A stretch of DNA of 62,379 nucleotides from SAR324 cluster bacterium. GTDB lineage: Bacteria; SAR324; NAC60-12. The position numbers were made by a program, and so were the translations under genes. The stretch is taken from the NCBI GenBank assembly GCA_015231885.1, contig JADGAT010000018.1:1-62379 (forward strand), read 5' to 3'. The notes under the pieces were generated by a model. That model did not search any database. It worked only from the letters and a program-made list of their open reading frames with translations, and was not told the origin of the DNA. Below, piece after piece: positions 45,940 to 54,232 of this stretch (position 1 is the first letter of the stretch; the number at the start of each line of letters is the position of its first letter).

Positions 45940-45985
45940 CTAGGGGTTAACCCAAAACCGGCCTCTCTGAGGTCGGTTGTTTATT
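45940..45985 (+). terminator. Hairpins at the IS200 right end
   Basis: CCGGCCTC-TCT-GAGGTCGG is an 8-bp stem with one G-U pair followed by TTGTTTATT, so it can act as both the right-end recognition hairpin and a terminator for tnpA. A second smaller stem (CCCCTTCTAGGGG) lies just upstream. Confidence 0.5.
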
Positions 45986-46094
45986 GTGTTAAGAATTATT
46001 TTTTGAGAAATGTCATTCAACGGAATACTGCCGAGAAAAAATCTAAATGAAAACAAAAATGTCAATAAGTAAGGCTGCTTCAATATCAACGCTT

Positions 46095-46862
46095 TCATCC
46101 TTCATTCTTCATTATAACATTGTTTCCTAAATATGCTTTCTGAACAGCATCGCTATTGCGGATCTGGTTGGAGGTTCCTGTTTCCAAAATCTTTCCATTG
46201 ACCATCACCGTCAACTGCTGTGCAATGGCAAACACGGCATCCATGTCATGCTCAACCAGGAGCAGTGTGTGCTGCTTTGCGAGTTTTTGCAATAGTTCGA
46301 TAATCTGATTGGACTCTTGGTTTCCCATGCCTGCCAGTGGTTCATCCAGCAGCAAGAGTTCAGGTTCAGTAGCCAGAATCATGGCGAGTTCCAATTGACG
46401 TTGCTCTCCGTAGCTCATGGTTGCAGCCGCGGTTTTGTTTCGATGACTGAGATGGACCATTTCCAGTGCTTTTTCTGTACGTTCATGCAGTTCTTTTACT
46501 TGTTTGCCTGAGCAAAACAGTCCCATGAAAGTGATCAGTCGGGATTGGGCTGCAAGCTGGCAATTTTCAAAACATGTAAAAGACGGGATAATGTTTATTT
46601 TTTGATAACTTCGGCCGATGCCCAGGCGGGAAATTTGATCAGGCAACAATTGGGTGATCTCTTTATTTCTGTATCGAATGGCTCCTTGGTCGGGATGCAA
46701 TTCTCCTGATAATAGATTGATCAACGTGGTTTTGCCTGCTCCATTGGGGCCGATGATCGCGTGGAGAACCCCTCTTTTCAGCAGGAGGGACACATTCTGA
46801 ACAGCGGGCAGTACTCCAAAGTGCTTTGTCAAATTATCGGCATGCAGAATGGTATCATTCAT
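46095..46862 (-). CDS. livG: Branched-chain amino-acid ABC transporter ATPase LivG
   Basis: A 255-residue ATPase with Walker A GPNGAGKTT (about residues 38-46), signature SYGEQRQLE, Walker B LLLLDEPLAGMGNQE and a C-terminal region ending in the family pattern V-x-x-A-Y-L-G. The start at 46862 overlaps the livM stop by eight bases; an in-frame ATG at 46928 would overlap it by 74 and is rejected. livF should follow immediately but is found only beyond the accessory block. The next sequence downstream is the right end of the IS200 copy. Confidence 0.93.
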   Translation of the reverse strand: MNDTILHADNLTKHFGVLPAVQNVSLLLKRGVLHAIIGPNGAGKTTLINLLSGELHPDQGAIRYRNKEITQLLPDQISRLGIGRSYQKINIIPSFTCFENCQLAAQSRLITFMGLFCSGKQVKELHERTEKALEMVHLSHRNKTAAATMSYGEQRQLELAMILATEPELLLLDEPLAGMGNQESNQIIELLQKLAKQHTLLLVEHDMDAVFAIAQQLTVMVNGKILETGTSNQIRNSDAVQKAYLGNNVIMKNEG

Positions 46863-47835
46863 GTTTTTTATTTTTATATTGGATTGCGGATTGGGTAGGG
46901 ATTCGGGTAAAAAAAGAGACCGTCCCATTTGGCAGAAACAGAACGATGACGATGATCAGTAAACCCATCAGCAATTTCCAATGATCGGTGATGTTAGGAA
47001 GTAAGTCCTCCAGTAATACAATCGCCGCAGCTCCCAGAACAGGGCCATGCAGTGTGCGAATACCTCCTAAAATGAGGATGACCAGTAACATCCCGGATTG
47101 ATGCCAGTGAGAATAGGCCGGGGTGACAAAACCCGTATGAGCGGCTTCTAAAAATCCGGCAAGTCCTGCCAAAGTGCCTGCAATGACAAAGCTCACTAAT
47201 TTGTATGTGGGAGTCGAGTATCCCAAACCACGGACCCTTGATTCATTCGCGCAAATCCCTTGTATGATCTGTCCAAATGGAGCCTGCAGGATTCTTTTTA
47301 AAAGTAGGAAAACGGCCACGAACCATCCAAGGACAAAAAAATAAAAATGAGTCTCGTTTTCCAAGTCGAGCAGATTATAGGCGCCCCATAGGATTTCGGG
47401 TTTATTCAGCAGCAGAATTCCGTCACTTCCGTTGCAATAAGGGGACTCCAGGTAGAAAAAGTAGCACATCTGGCCAAAGGCCAGAGTGATCATGAGCAGA
47501 TAAACGCCAGACGTTCGGATACTCAGCCACCCGATGATGGTTGCTGATAAGGCACTGGCTGCCAATGAGAGGGGAAGCGCATACCAGAAGTTGATCACAT
47601 CAGCTGATTGAAAAACACATGCCAGCGTGTAGGCGCCTACTCCATAAAAAGCTGCGTGGCCTAAACTGACAATGCCTGTGTATCCCACCAGCAAATCAAG
47701 ACTCATGGCAAAGACACCAAGAATCAGGATTCGGGTGAGCTGTTCCAGATAAAAACTCTCTTCGATTATCCAGGGAAACAGGGCCAGAAGAAGAAAAATG
47801 ATGAAAAAATAAATGGATTTTTTTTCAGAGATCAT
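46855..47835 (-). CDS. livM: Branched-chain amino-acid ABC transporter permease LivM
   Basis: A permease of about 326 residues with some ten membrane segments. The signature GYTGIVSLGHAAFYGVGAYT, a LivM hallmark, lies near residue 44. Later segments include GIRTLHGPVLGAA and the C-terminal helix LLIIVIVLFLPNG. The start at 47835 is preferred; an ATG at 47913 would overlap livH by 47 bases and is not needed. Together with LivH it forms the membrane channel of the transporter. Confidence 0.92.
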   Translation of the reverse strand: MISEKKSIYFFIIFLLLALFPWIIEESFYLEQLTRILILGVFAMSLDLLVGYTGIVSLGHAAFYGVGAYTLACVFQSADVINFWYALPLSLAASALSATIIGWLSIRTSGVYLLMITLAFGQMCYFFYLESPYCNGSDGILLLNKPEILWGAYNLLDLENETHFYFFVLGWFVAVFLLLKRILQAPFGQIIQGICANESRVRGLGYSTPTYKLVSFVIAGTLAGLAGFLEAAHTGFVTPAYSHWHQSGMLLVILILGGIRTLHGPVLGAAAIVLLEDLLPNITDHWKLLMGLLIIVIVLFLPNGTVSFFTRIPTQSAIQYKNKKHE

Positions 47836-47866
47836 CGTGTCTGTCTGAAATGGGAAAACACTGGAT

Positions 47867-48757
47867 TCAGGCCGCAGTGCCAAAAAGGCCTTGGGGACGC
47901 CAAAGTAAGACAACGACCATTAATGCATAAACCAAGATGCTGGCTAATTCTGGAAACAAGGTTTTTCCGTAAATATCAACCAGCCCCACCAGGAGTGCTC
48001 CGACAAATGCTCCTTTGATCGACCCTATGCCTCCAATGACTGCAACAACAAAGGAAATAATCAAAATATTTTCTCCCATTCCAGGGTAGACCGAAGTGAC
48101 AGGTGCTGCGAGCATTCCTGCCAATGCAGCCAGGGCCACTCCTAAACTGAATATGATAGCAAAGAGCCGTTGCACATCAATACCAAGAATTTGCACCATT
48201 TCGCGGTTACTCGCTCCTGCTCGTATCATCATGCCCAGTTTGGTTTTTTGGATAACCCAATACATCATGAAGGCCAGCACAATACAAATGGCAGAAATAA
48301 AAAGACGATAGGTTGGATAGGACAGGATATCTGTTAGTTGAATCGCACCGGAGAGAAATTCAGGAACATCGATTCCATGAAAGTCATTTCCCCATAAAAT
48401 CAACTGAAGCTCATCAAAAATCAGGATCAAGGCATAGGTCAGGAGTACTTGATGAAGATGCCCCCGTGAATAGAGGCGGGAAAAAGTAGTGCGTTCTACC
48501 AGATATCCAATTCCAATGGTTACAGGAATTGCCAGGGCCACTCCTATTAAAAAATTCCCAGTCAAGTTAGTGAGCCAAAACGCTAGATACGCTCCAATCA
48601 TATAAAAGGAACCGTGAGCCAGATTGATGATGCCCATGATTCCAAACACCAGTGTAAGGCCGGCTGCTACTAAAAACAATAAAAATCCGTATTGGATACC
48701 ATTCAAAAATTGGATAAGATAAAAGGAGGCGTCCATTATTTTTTTTGAAAAAATCAT
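47867..48757 (-). CDS. livH: Branched-chain amino-acid ABC transporter permease LivH
   Basis: A 296-residue permease with about eight membrane helices. Family features are NGIQYGFLLFLVAAGLTLVFGIMGIINLAHGSFYMIGAY near the start, and GGIGSIKGAFVGALLVGLVDIYG in the second half. The ATG at 48757 shares one base with the livK stop (TAATG), giving translational coupling; a second Met at 48736 is also possible. It lies between livK and livM in a compact minus-strand operon. Confidence 0.93.
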   Translation of the reverse strand: MIFSKKIMDASFYLIQFLNGIQYGFLLFLVAAGLTLVFGIMGIINLAHGSFYMIGAYLAFWLTNLTGNFLIGVALAIPVTIGIGYLVERTTFSRLYSRGHLHQVLLTYALILIFDELQLILWGNDFHGIDVPEFLSGAIQLTDILSYPTYRLFISAICIVLAFMMYWVIQKTKLGMMIRAGASNREMVQILGIDVQRLFAIIFSLGVALAALAGMLAAPVTSVYPGMGENILIISFVVAVIGGIGSIKGAFVGALLVGLVDIYGKTLFPELASILVYALMVVVLLWRPQGLFGTAA

Positions 48758-49920
48758 TACATTTGACAGCCGGTGGCAGGGTCTTCCACATTTTTTGCGG
48801 CGACTCCGATTATTTTATTTTCTCCCTTAGTGGTCTGTCGTAAGTAAATGGTTTGAATGGGATTGTGTGCTTTTGAAAAAGTGAATGGGCCGCGAGGGCT
48901 GTCAATCACCACAGATTCCATCGCTTGAATCAATGCTTTTTTATGAAAGGTGTCTCCAGCTACGGCATCCATGGCTTGAACCAATAACGATCCGGTATCA
49001 TAACCCTGAACAGCAAAAATATCGACGTCCTCCCCTGTTTTGGCTTTGAATGTTCTCTTCAAACGCTGGTTGGCCTCATTGTCCAGGTCTCTGGAGTAAT
49101 GCAAAATGGAGACGATCCCATCTGCCGCAGATCCCTGTGCTTTTGCAGTGCCTTCTGTGAGAAAGGTGCTATAGAGGGGAATGGCATCTTTCAGTCCTGA
49201 TGCCGCATAATCTTTAACAAATTGCACAGCACCACCTCCTGAATAAAAAGCAAACACTGCATCTGGATGGAGGGTTGCGATTTTTGTGAAATACGATTGA
49301 AATTCTGCTTTGGGAAACGGAGTGGGGATGTCAATGACTTCTTCATTGCTGGCAGAAAAGGATTCAGCAAATGCTGCTTTTGTTTGCCTGCCAAATGTAT
49401 AGTTCCAATACATCATGACCACTCTTTTATGCCCGGCCTTCCGCATCACTCCTCCCATCGGATAGGCCAGCTGCCAGCTGGTAAAAGATGTTCTGAAAAT
49501 ATTAGGAGCGCAGTGTGTGCCGGTGATTTGGTTTGCTCCAGCATTGGGGACAATGGTGATGGTCCCGCTTTTTTTTACAAGGCGTGCCATGTTGATGCCA
49601 ATACCCGAATGGACAGGGCCTACCAGGAAATCCACTTTGTCTTTTTTAACCAATTTGTTGATACGGCTTGTTGATTTGGGAACATTCATTTCACTGTCAA
49701 CTGAAATGTATTCCACTTCCCTGCCCCCCAGCGTATTTTTATTTTGTTCGATGCGCAGCATCAAAGCATCGCGGATATGAGTGCCCAGCTTGGCATAAGT
49801 CCCGGTGTATGGAAGTAAGATCCCTATTTTGACCTTAGCGGCATTTGCCGTAAAGAATGGAATGAGACACAGTAGTACGATACTGATGATAGTTCGTGAT
49901 TTGTGTGGTTGGATAGACAT
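48757..49920 (-). CDS. livK: Branched-chain amino-acid-type periplasmic binding protein LivK
   Basis: A 387-residue exported binding protein of the type 1 fold. Signal peptide (ISIVLLCLIPFFTANAA) and family segments LLPYTGTYAKLGTHIRDA, VDFLVGPVHSGIGINMARLVKKSGTI, NYTFGRQTKAAFAESF and GYDTGSLLVQAMDAV are clear. It may bind branched-chain or other amino acids or amides; the ligand is not decided by sequence. It is the first gene of livKHMG, with the accessory block separating the expected last gene, livF. Confidence 0.92.
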   Translation of the reverse strand: MSIQPHKSRTIISIVLLCLIPFFTANAAKVKIGILLPYTGTYAKLGTHIRDALMLRIEQNKNTLGGREVEYISVDSEMNVPKSTSRINKLVKKDKVDFLVGPVHSGIGINMARLVKKSGTITIVPNAGANQITGTHCAPNIFRTSFTSWQLAYPMGGVMRKAGHKRVVMMYWNYTFGRQTKAAFAESFSASNEEVIDIPTPFPKAEFQSYFTKIATLHPDAVFAFYSGGGAVQFVKDYAASGLKDAIPLYSTFLTEGTAKAQGSAADGIVSILHYSRDLDNEANQRLKRTFKAKTGEDVDIFAVQGYDTGSLLVQAMDAVAGDTFHKKALIQAMESVVIDSPRGPFTFSKAHNPIQTIYLRQTTKGENKIIGVAAKNVEDPATGCQM

Positions 49921-50017
49921 ACCCTTTTAATATGTGCTGTGTGTGTTATACTGAACCTTTGACTCATGAGACACAATAGAAGCACAATTTTTCTTCATAC
50001 TCAAATCCATTTGTCAG

Positions 50018-51265
50018 ATGTGCCCATTACGGAGTCGTATAAAATTTTTTCTTGTTTTAAGCATTTGGACAGGACTGCTCTGCGGTTTCACGGTTCTGCA
50101 TGGCTCAGCTCGGGCATTTGATGGACAGCGAGATATCGCAGATCCTGATTTTGCAAAAGATAACTTTGTTGATATCAAATCCTACCAGCCCACACAAATT
50201 CGTAAACAAGCATGGGATTCTGCACAGAACGGATTTCGCTTTGTGGAAGGTACCTTGACTCAGGAAATTGCCTATCTGGCTACAGAAGTACGATTTAACT
50301 ATCCCATCACAGAACGATTGGTAGTGGGCTATCATGCGAAGGGTGAAGCCTTCTATCAAAGCAAACCCATCCGTCAATTGCTGGATATTCAAATCAAACT
50401 GTGGCGTGCTGTTTCCATTTCTCTTCTGGGGTTCCAGTCCTATGACAAACGCAGTGGGGATTTGGGAGTCGGGTTGACAATTGGAAACGTATCGAGTTAC
50501 TTGAAGCTTTCCCATTTAGAACAAGACTTGTATTATAATGAAAAGAATTTAGAAGATGATTCTTTTCAGACAGCCCCCGTAGAAGATCAATTGGAAGGGG
50601 TGTATCAATTTACAGAACAACTGAAAGGCCGTTTTCGTTTGATGCTGGACCGTGCTTTCGAACAGTTTTATCCAGACTCTAATCTGACGTTCACACATCA
50701 GGGGCAGGATGGTGAATTTACTTTGGATTACGGCAAAGTGGAACAACAATTAGCCGGCATGGCATACCGCGGATTTGATTTTGAGAAAGCCCGTCTCACT
50801 CCAAATGATGGGGTCTCTATTGAAAATCGTAAGCAAAGTGTCCAATTCCATTCTACAAATTTTTACTGGATGCGCCCGGTGTTGGAAAAATATCAGATCA
50901 CGCTGGGTCTTCAGCATGACCGTTTTCGAAATTTGCTTCGGGATTTCAGTGATTCCAGGGACAGCTTTGATTATACATTTGAAACCTGGCAACTCTATGC
51001 GGAGCTGCTCCATCCATGGAACCCTAATCTCAACTGGGAATATGGGGTTTATCTGGGAGATGCCTCTGAAGTCAAGAATTATTTAGCTTTTACAAAAAAT
51101 GATAAAGACGGACGATCCCTGGAATCCAAACTGCGAGTGAGCTGGGAATGGCATTCTGTGGACCAGAAAGCCTGGCTTCTTTTGACCAGTACCTGGAATA
51201 TTGATAATTTTGCTGATAATGTTTGGGATGGAGGGGCTTTCTCCACTCAAGTACGTTTTGATTGA
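50018..51265 (+). CDS. Predicted outer-membrane beta-barrel protein
   Basis: A 415-residue protein with a signal peptide (FLVLSIWTGLLCGFTVLHGSARA). The mature part consists mostly of alternating strands with aromatic girdles (ITERLVVGYHAKGEAFY, YQITLGLQHDRFRN, NLNWEYGVYLGD, SLESKLRVSWEWHS). It ends with Val-Arg-Phe-Asp, one residue off the usual aromatic terminus. I recognise no named family. It is followed 28 bases later by the YchF-domain gene on the same strand. Its promoter region is shared with the divergent livK gene. Confidence 0.7.
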   Translation: MCPLRSRIKFFLVLSIWTGLLCGFTVLHGSARAFDGQRDIADPDFAKDNFVDIKSYQPTQIRKQAWDSAQNGFRFVEGTLTQEIAYLATEVRFNYPITERLVVGYHAKGEAFYQSKPIRQLLDIQIKLWRAVSISLLGFQSYDKRSGDLGVGLTIGNVSSYLKLSHLEQDLYYNEKNLEDDSFQTAPVEDQLEGVYQFTEQLKGRFRLMLDRAFEQFYPDSNLTFTHQGQDGEFTLDYGKVEQQLAGMAYRGFDFEKARLTPNDGVSIENRKQSVQFHSTNFYWMRPVLEKYQITLGLQHDRFRNLLRDFSDSRDSFDYTFETWQLYAELLHPWNPNLNWEYGVYLGDASEVKNYLAFTKNDKDGRSLESKLRVSWEWHSVDQKAWLLLTSTWNIDNFADNVWDGGAFSTQVRFD

Positions 51266-51292
51266 TCTCAACAATGACACAAGGAGAAAATA

Positions 51293-51982
51293 ATGAAGAT
51301 AGGTTTTACCGGAATTGATCTGCCGGAAGGAAAAATAAAATATCAGGATGACACTCTGATTGCTTTGAGCGAAAAGGATAAACCCAAAAAGATTTCTCCT
51401 TTTTTTGCTGAATTGATACGGGATGAATTTATCAAATCAGAGGTGATTGTGATTCCTGCCGACCAGATTTTGGACTTGTTGATTCTGGATATGGAAAAAA
51501 TGGAGACCCGCTTGGCACGCGCTGAAGATGAGAGCGAAAAGGGGTTGGTAGAAAAATGTCTGGCCGAACTCGAAAATGAAACACCTCTTTGCGAAGTCTC
51601 ATTTGATGAACACGAAAAAAAGCTACTCCATGAATTAGCACCTCACAGTTTCAAACCTGTCATTCAGTTGGAAAAAAAAATGGATGTCAACCAGATCATT
51701 GACGAAGCACTGGCAAAAGCATGCTATATGTTTTTTTATACGTCAGGCCCTCAGGAATCCCATGCCTGGTTGATAAAAAAAGGTTCTGATATCATTACCT
51801 GTGCTGGAAAGATCCATTCAGACCTTGCACGCGGGTTCATTAAAGGAGATGTGGTGAGCTTTGAAGATTACATGAGTTGTCATAATTTCAATGAATGCAA
51901 GTCCAAAGGGGTGGCACGGCTGGCGGATCGCGATTATGTTGTCCAGCCCAATGAAATCATTGAAATCCGCTTCAATACGTGA
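51293..51982 (+). CDS. Stand-alone YchF-type C-terminal (TGS) domain protein
   Basis: A 229-residue protein that matches only the C-terminal half of the YchF/Obg-like ATPase: CYMFFYTSGPQESHAWLIKKGSDIITCAGKIHSDLARGFIKGDVVSFEDY and a YVVQPNEIIEIRFN ending. In YchF this TGS-like region follows a GTPase-like domain and a coiled coil. Here the first ~130 residues include an acidic helical stretch that may be the coiled coil, but no P-loop or other nucleotide motif is present. It is therefore not an ATPase. AAGGAG gives a strong start. It could modulate YchF or ribosome binding. Confidence 0.8.
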   Translation: MKIGFTGIDLPEGKIKYQDDTLIALSEKDKPKKISPFFAELIRDEFIKSEVIVIPADQILDLLILDMEKMETRLARAEDESEKGLVEKCLAELENETPLCEVSFDEHEKKLLHELAPHSFKPVIQLEKKMDVNQIIDEALAKACYMFFYTSGPQESHAWLIKKGSDIITCAGKIHSDLARGFIKGDVVSFEDYMSCHNFNECKSKGVARLADRDYVVQPNEIIEIRFNT

Positions 51983-52811
51983 GTCCCTCTAAAAAAGCTA
52001 GCAGCTTCTTTTGATAGATCCTGCCATAGACAGTGAATGCTTCAGTGTGCTGTCCTCCGTCGATGCTCCAGAAAAATTTGGGTGGTTTGGCGGCCTGATG
52101 CAGTATTGTCCCATGATAGTAAGGGACAATTCGATCATTGGTTCCATGAATGAACAAGAGAGGCACAGGTGCCAGCTGACTGACCAGTTCCTCGGGGCTG
52201 TAAACATCACGGATAAAAATCAAAGACAAGGGCCATTGCAGGGGCCATGTTATGGCAACGTCCCCCAGCTTGTCCCGTGTGATACGCTGGTAGGAAGAAA
52301 AGGTGCTTTCTATAACAATGGCCTGTATTCCTTCTTTTGGTGTGTTTGCTGCGGCTGCAATGGCGAGGGCTCCTCCAATGCTTTGCCCGATGAGAATGAT
52401 TTTCTTGGGGTCCACATCGTTGCGTTTTCGTACATATTCGATGGCCGCAACAGAATCAAGAACGGGACCATGCAGATCTGGTTCTCCTGCTGATTGGCCA
52501 AAACCCCGGTAATCGAAAGCAAACAGATTGTACTGTTGATAAGGGAGCCACACCAGGGAACGGTAATGACTGGTCATGTTTTCTGCATTGCCATGAAACT
52601 GGATAATTGTCCCTTTGGCATGATTTGGATTGATTGCAGGAATGAACCAGCCTGTCAGCAAAGTTCCATCGCTGCTTTCAAATTCAACACTTTCATGGAA
52701 TAGCTGATACTGATCAGGGGTGGAAAAAACGTGTTTGCTGGGATAATAAAAGAGGTAGTTGCACCCAGGTAAGATCAAAGCGCACCAAAAAATGAGCAGT
52801 GTTCGTTTCAT
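51972..52811 (-). CDS. Lipoprotein alpha/beta hydrolase
   Basis: A 279-residue hydrolase with lipobox ILPGC (Cys17), so anchored in the envelope. The oxyanion region is IQFHGNAENMT, the nucleophile elbow GQS144IGG, the acid Asp lies in GTNDRIVP and the His in GGQHTEAF. This arrangement matches the YfhR/BEM46-like family of serine hydrolases, which cleave esters of unknown identity. It overlaps the preceding gene on the opposite strand by eleven bases and a small upstream gene by four. Confidence 0.88.
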   Translation of the reverse strand: MKRTLLIFWCALILPGCNYLFYYPSKHVFSTPDQYQLFHESVEFESSDGTLLTGWFIPAINPNHAKGTIIQFHGNAENMTSHYRSLVWLPYQQYNLFAFDYRGFGQSAGEPDLHGPVLDSVAAIEYVRKRNDVDPKKIILIGQSIGGALAIAAAANTPKEGIQAIVIESTFSSYQRITRDKLGDVAITWPLQWPLSLIFIRDVYSPEELVSQLAPVPLLFIHGTNDRIVPYYHGTILHQAAKPPKFFWSIDGGQHTEAFTVYGRIYQKKLLAFLEGLTY

Positions 52812-52975
52812 AAATCGTCCAGCCGCTGATTGGCTCCTTCAAACCCATGATGGGTTTCTTGTCGTGAGTATCGTATTTCTTCCACTGATTCCTGGTCTCG
52901 AGCAGGCTCTTTTTCTTCGGTTGCTGCTTTGAAAGAAGAGATGGTCAGATTATTGATCAGCGGCAGGTTCTGCAT
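52808..52975 (-). CDS. Small hypothetical protein
   Basis: A 55-residue polar protein from ATG 52975 (open frame extends upstream to 53029 with Cys-rich texture that I reject). It has a short hydrophobic N-terminal strand and an acidic/basic tail (EEKEPARDQESVEEIRY). It overlaps the start of the hydrolase gene by four bases, which argues for a real coupled gene. No family was recognised and no clear ribosome site is visible. Confidence 0.4.
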   Translation of the reverse strand: MQNLPLINNLTISSFKAATEEKEPARDQESVEEIRYSRQETHHGFEGANQRLDDL

Positions 52976-53050
52976 GGATGTTTTTTGTAATGGGAAGCTA
53001 CAACAAATGGCTTGTGACCTGAACAGCAAAAGTGCTCAAAGGAAATAGGA

Positions 53051-53080
53051 TTGCAGCACTGTCATGAAGTTGTGCTGCAA
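53051..53080. other. Strong hairpin after ppk2
   Basis: TTGCAGCAC (53051-53059) and GTGCTGCAA (53072-53080) form a perfect 9-bp stem with a 12-base loop, about 30 bases behind the ppk2 stop on the minus strand. No T-tract follows, so it may be a processing or partial termination signal. Confidence 0.5.
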
Positions 53081-53110
53081 GAATAACAATGAGTAAGCCT
53101 GGCAAAATTA

Positions 53111-53950
53111 TTAATACTTCGTAGTAACGTCCGGTACAATTTTTTGACTTTCTTTAGGAGGACGTGCATATCCTTTCATTGCGGCTACATCCATAACCCT
53201 CGCTTTGAGCTTAAATGGTTTGGGCATGATGTCTTGATAAGGAATCGCATCGAGAACATGCTGAATGCAGTTCAAACGAGCCCTCTTTTTGACATCGGAT
53301 TCGACGACATTCCAGCGAGCTTCCGGGATATCAGTATAGAAAAACATTTCATCTTTTGCTTTGGTATATTCAGCCCAAAGGTCTCGTGACTCCAAATCCA
53401 TTGGGCTGAGTTTCCAACGTTTTGTAGGATCAGTAGCGCGGGACTGAAAACGGCGCTCTTGTTCTTCGTCACTGACGGAAAACCAGTATTTGAGCAGAAT
53501 GATTCCTGAACGCACCAACATCCTTTCGAATTCAGGACAAGAGCGTAAAAATTCTCGATATTCCTGATCTGAACAGAATCCCATCACCCTTTCCACACCC
53601 GCACGATTATACCAGCTACGGTCAAAGATGACAATTTCGCCTGCTGCTGGAAGGTGAGTGACATATCGTTGAAAGTACCATTGCGTTTTCTCACGATCTG
53701 AAGGAACCCCCAGAGCGACCACATCACATCCACGTGGGTTCAATGGTTCAACCAATCGTTTGATGGTTCCTCCTTTGCCGGCAGCATCTCTTCCTTCAAA
53801 TACCATCAATACCCTTAGTCCTTTTTGCTTGATCCAGTATTGGAGCTTCACCAATTCGACATGAAGTTCTGCCAGTTTTTTTTCATAAATGGCGTTTTTC
53901 AGCTTTTTAGGCATGTTCTCTTGTTCGTGGTTCTCTTTTTTCTTTCCCAT
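53111..53950 (-). CDS. ppk2: Polyphosphate kinase 2
   Basis: A 279-residue PPK2 that transfers phosphate between polyphosphate and nucleotides (class I by the single catalytic domain). Walker A is FEGRDAAGKGGTI (about residues 51-63); VIFDRSWYNRAGVERVMGF is the Walker B/lid region and RRFQSRATDPTKRWKLS follows. The start at 53950 follows a purine-rich GGGGAAAC; the frame opens further upstream at 54028, but that extension lacks a ribosome site. It is a single gene. Confidence 0.93.
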   Translation of the reverse strand: MGKKKENHEQENMPKKLKNAIYEKKLAELHVELVKLQYWIKQKGLRVLMVFEGRDAAGKGGTIKRLVEPLNPRGCDVVALGVPSDREKTQWYFQRYVTHLPAAGEIVIFDRSWYNRAGVERVMGFCSDQEYREFLRSCPEFERMLVRSGIILLKYWFSVSDEEQERRFQSRATDPTKRWKLSPMDLESRDLWAEYTKAKDEMFFYTDIPEARWNVVESDVKKRARLNCIQHVLDAIPYQDIMPKPFKLKARVMDVAAMKGYARPPKESQKIVPDVTTKY

Positions 53951-54232
53951 GTTTCCCCGTAGTTTCGTGTTTTGTGGTTTATTGCTTCGGAACTTGATTG
54001 TCTCCTGAGCATCTACTACATAAGACACTTAAGCGATTGTACTTCCAATCCTAGTTTGCCTTATATCAGATATGTATCATAGATTAAAGACCGAAAATTC
54101 TGTTTTTGAATTTGTTTCTCTAATTTCGTGCCAGATATCCCTGTTTCGAGTCTTTTTTCTTTGTGATGGAGTGGCTTTCTGGTTGTTAGAAAAAAGGGGA
54201 GTAATACACAAATTTTAAGATAATGGTAATAT

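Larger units (their letters stand above)
45341..45985 (+). mobile_element. IS200-type element, apparently intact (copy B)
   Basis: About 645 bp. The left end holds the perfect hairpin CTTGTCC-TGT-GGACAAG (45358-45374). The single gene tnpA follows. The right part holds stem-loops (around CCCCTTCTAGGGG and CCGGCCTC-TCT-GAGGTCGG) just before the livG 3' end. IS200-type elements lack terminal inverted repeats and target duplications, so the exact ends are estimated from the comparison with copy A. Confidence 0.85.
18337..46094. other. Accessory block splitting the liv operon
   Basis: livG ends at 46095 and livF begins at 18336 on the same strand, in operon order. The 27,758 bp between them hold transposon remnants at both ends, two toxin-antitoxin modules, gene fragments, a tandem kinase array and dispersed repeats. 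I infer insertion or rearrangement at this site. I saw no attachment-site duplication, integrase or flanking direct repeat, so the mechanism is not defined. Confidence 0.6.

Noticed and set aside
46020..46098. Short minus frame starting in the livG stop (ATGA overlap)
   Set aside because: It looks coupled to livG but has no similarity to livF and runs into the IS200 right end.
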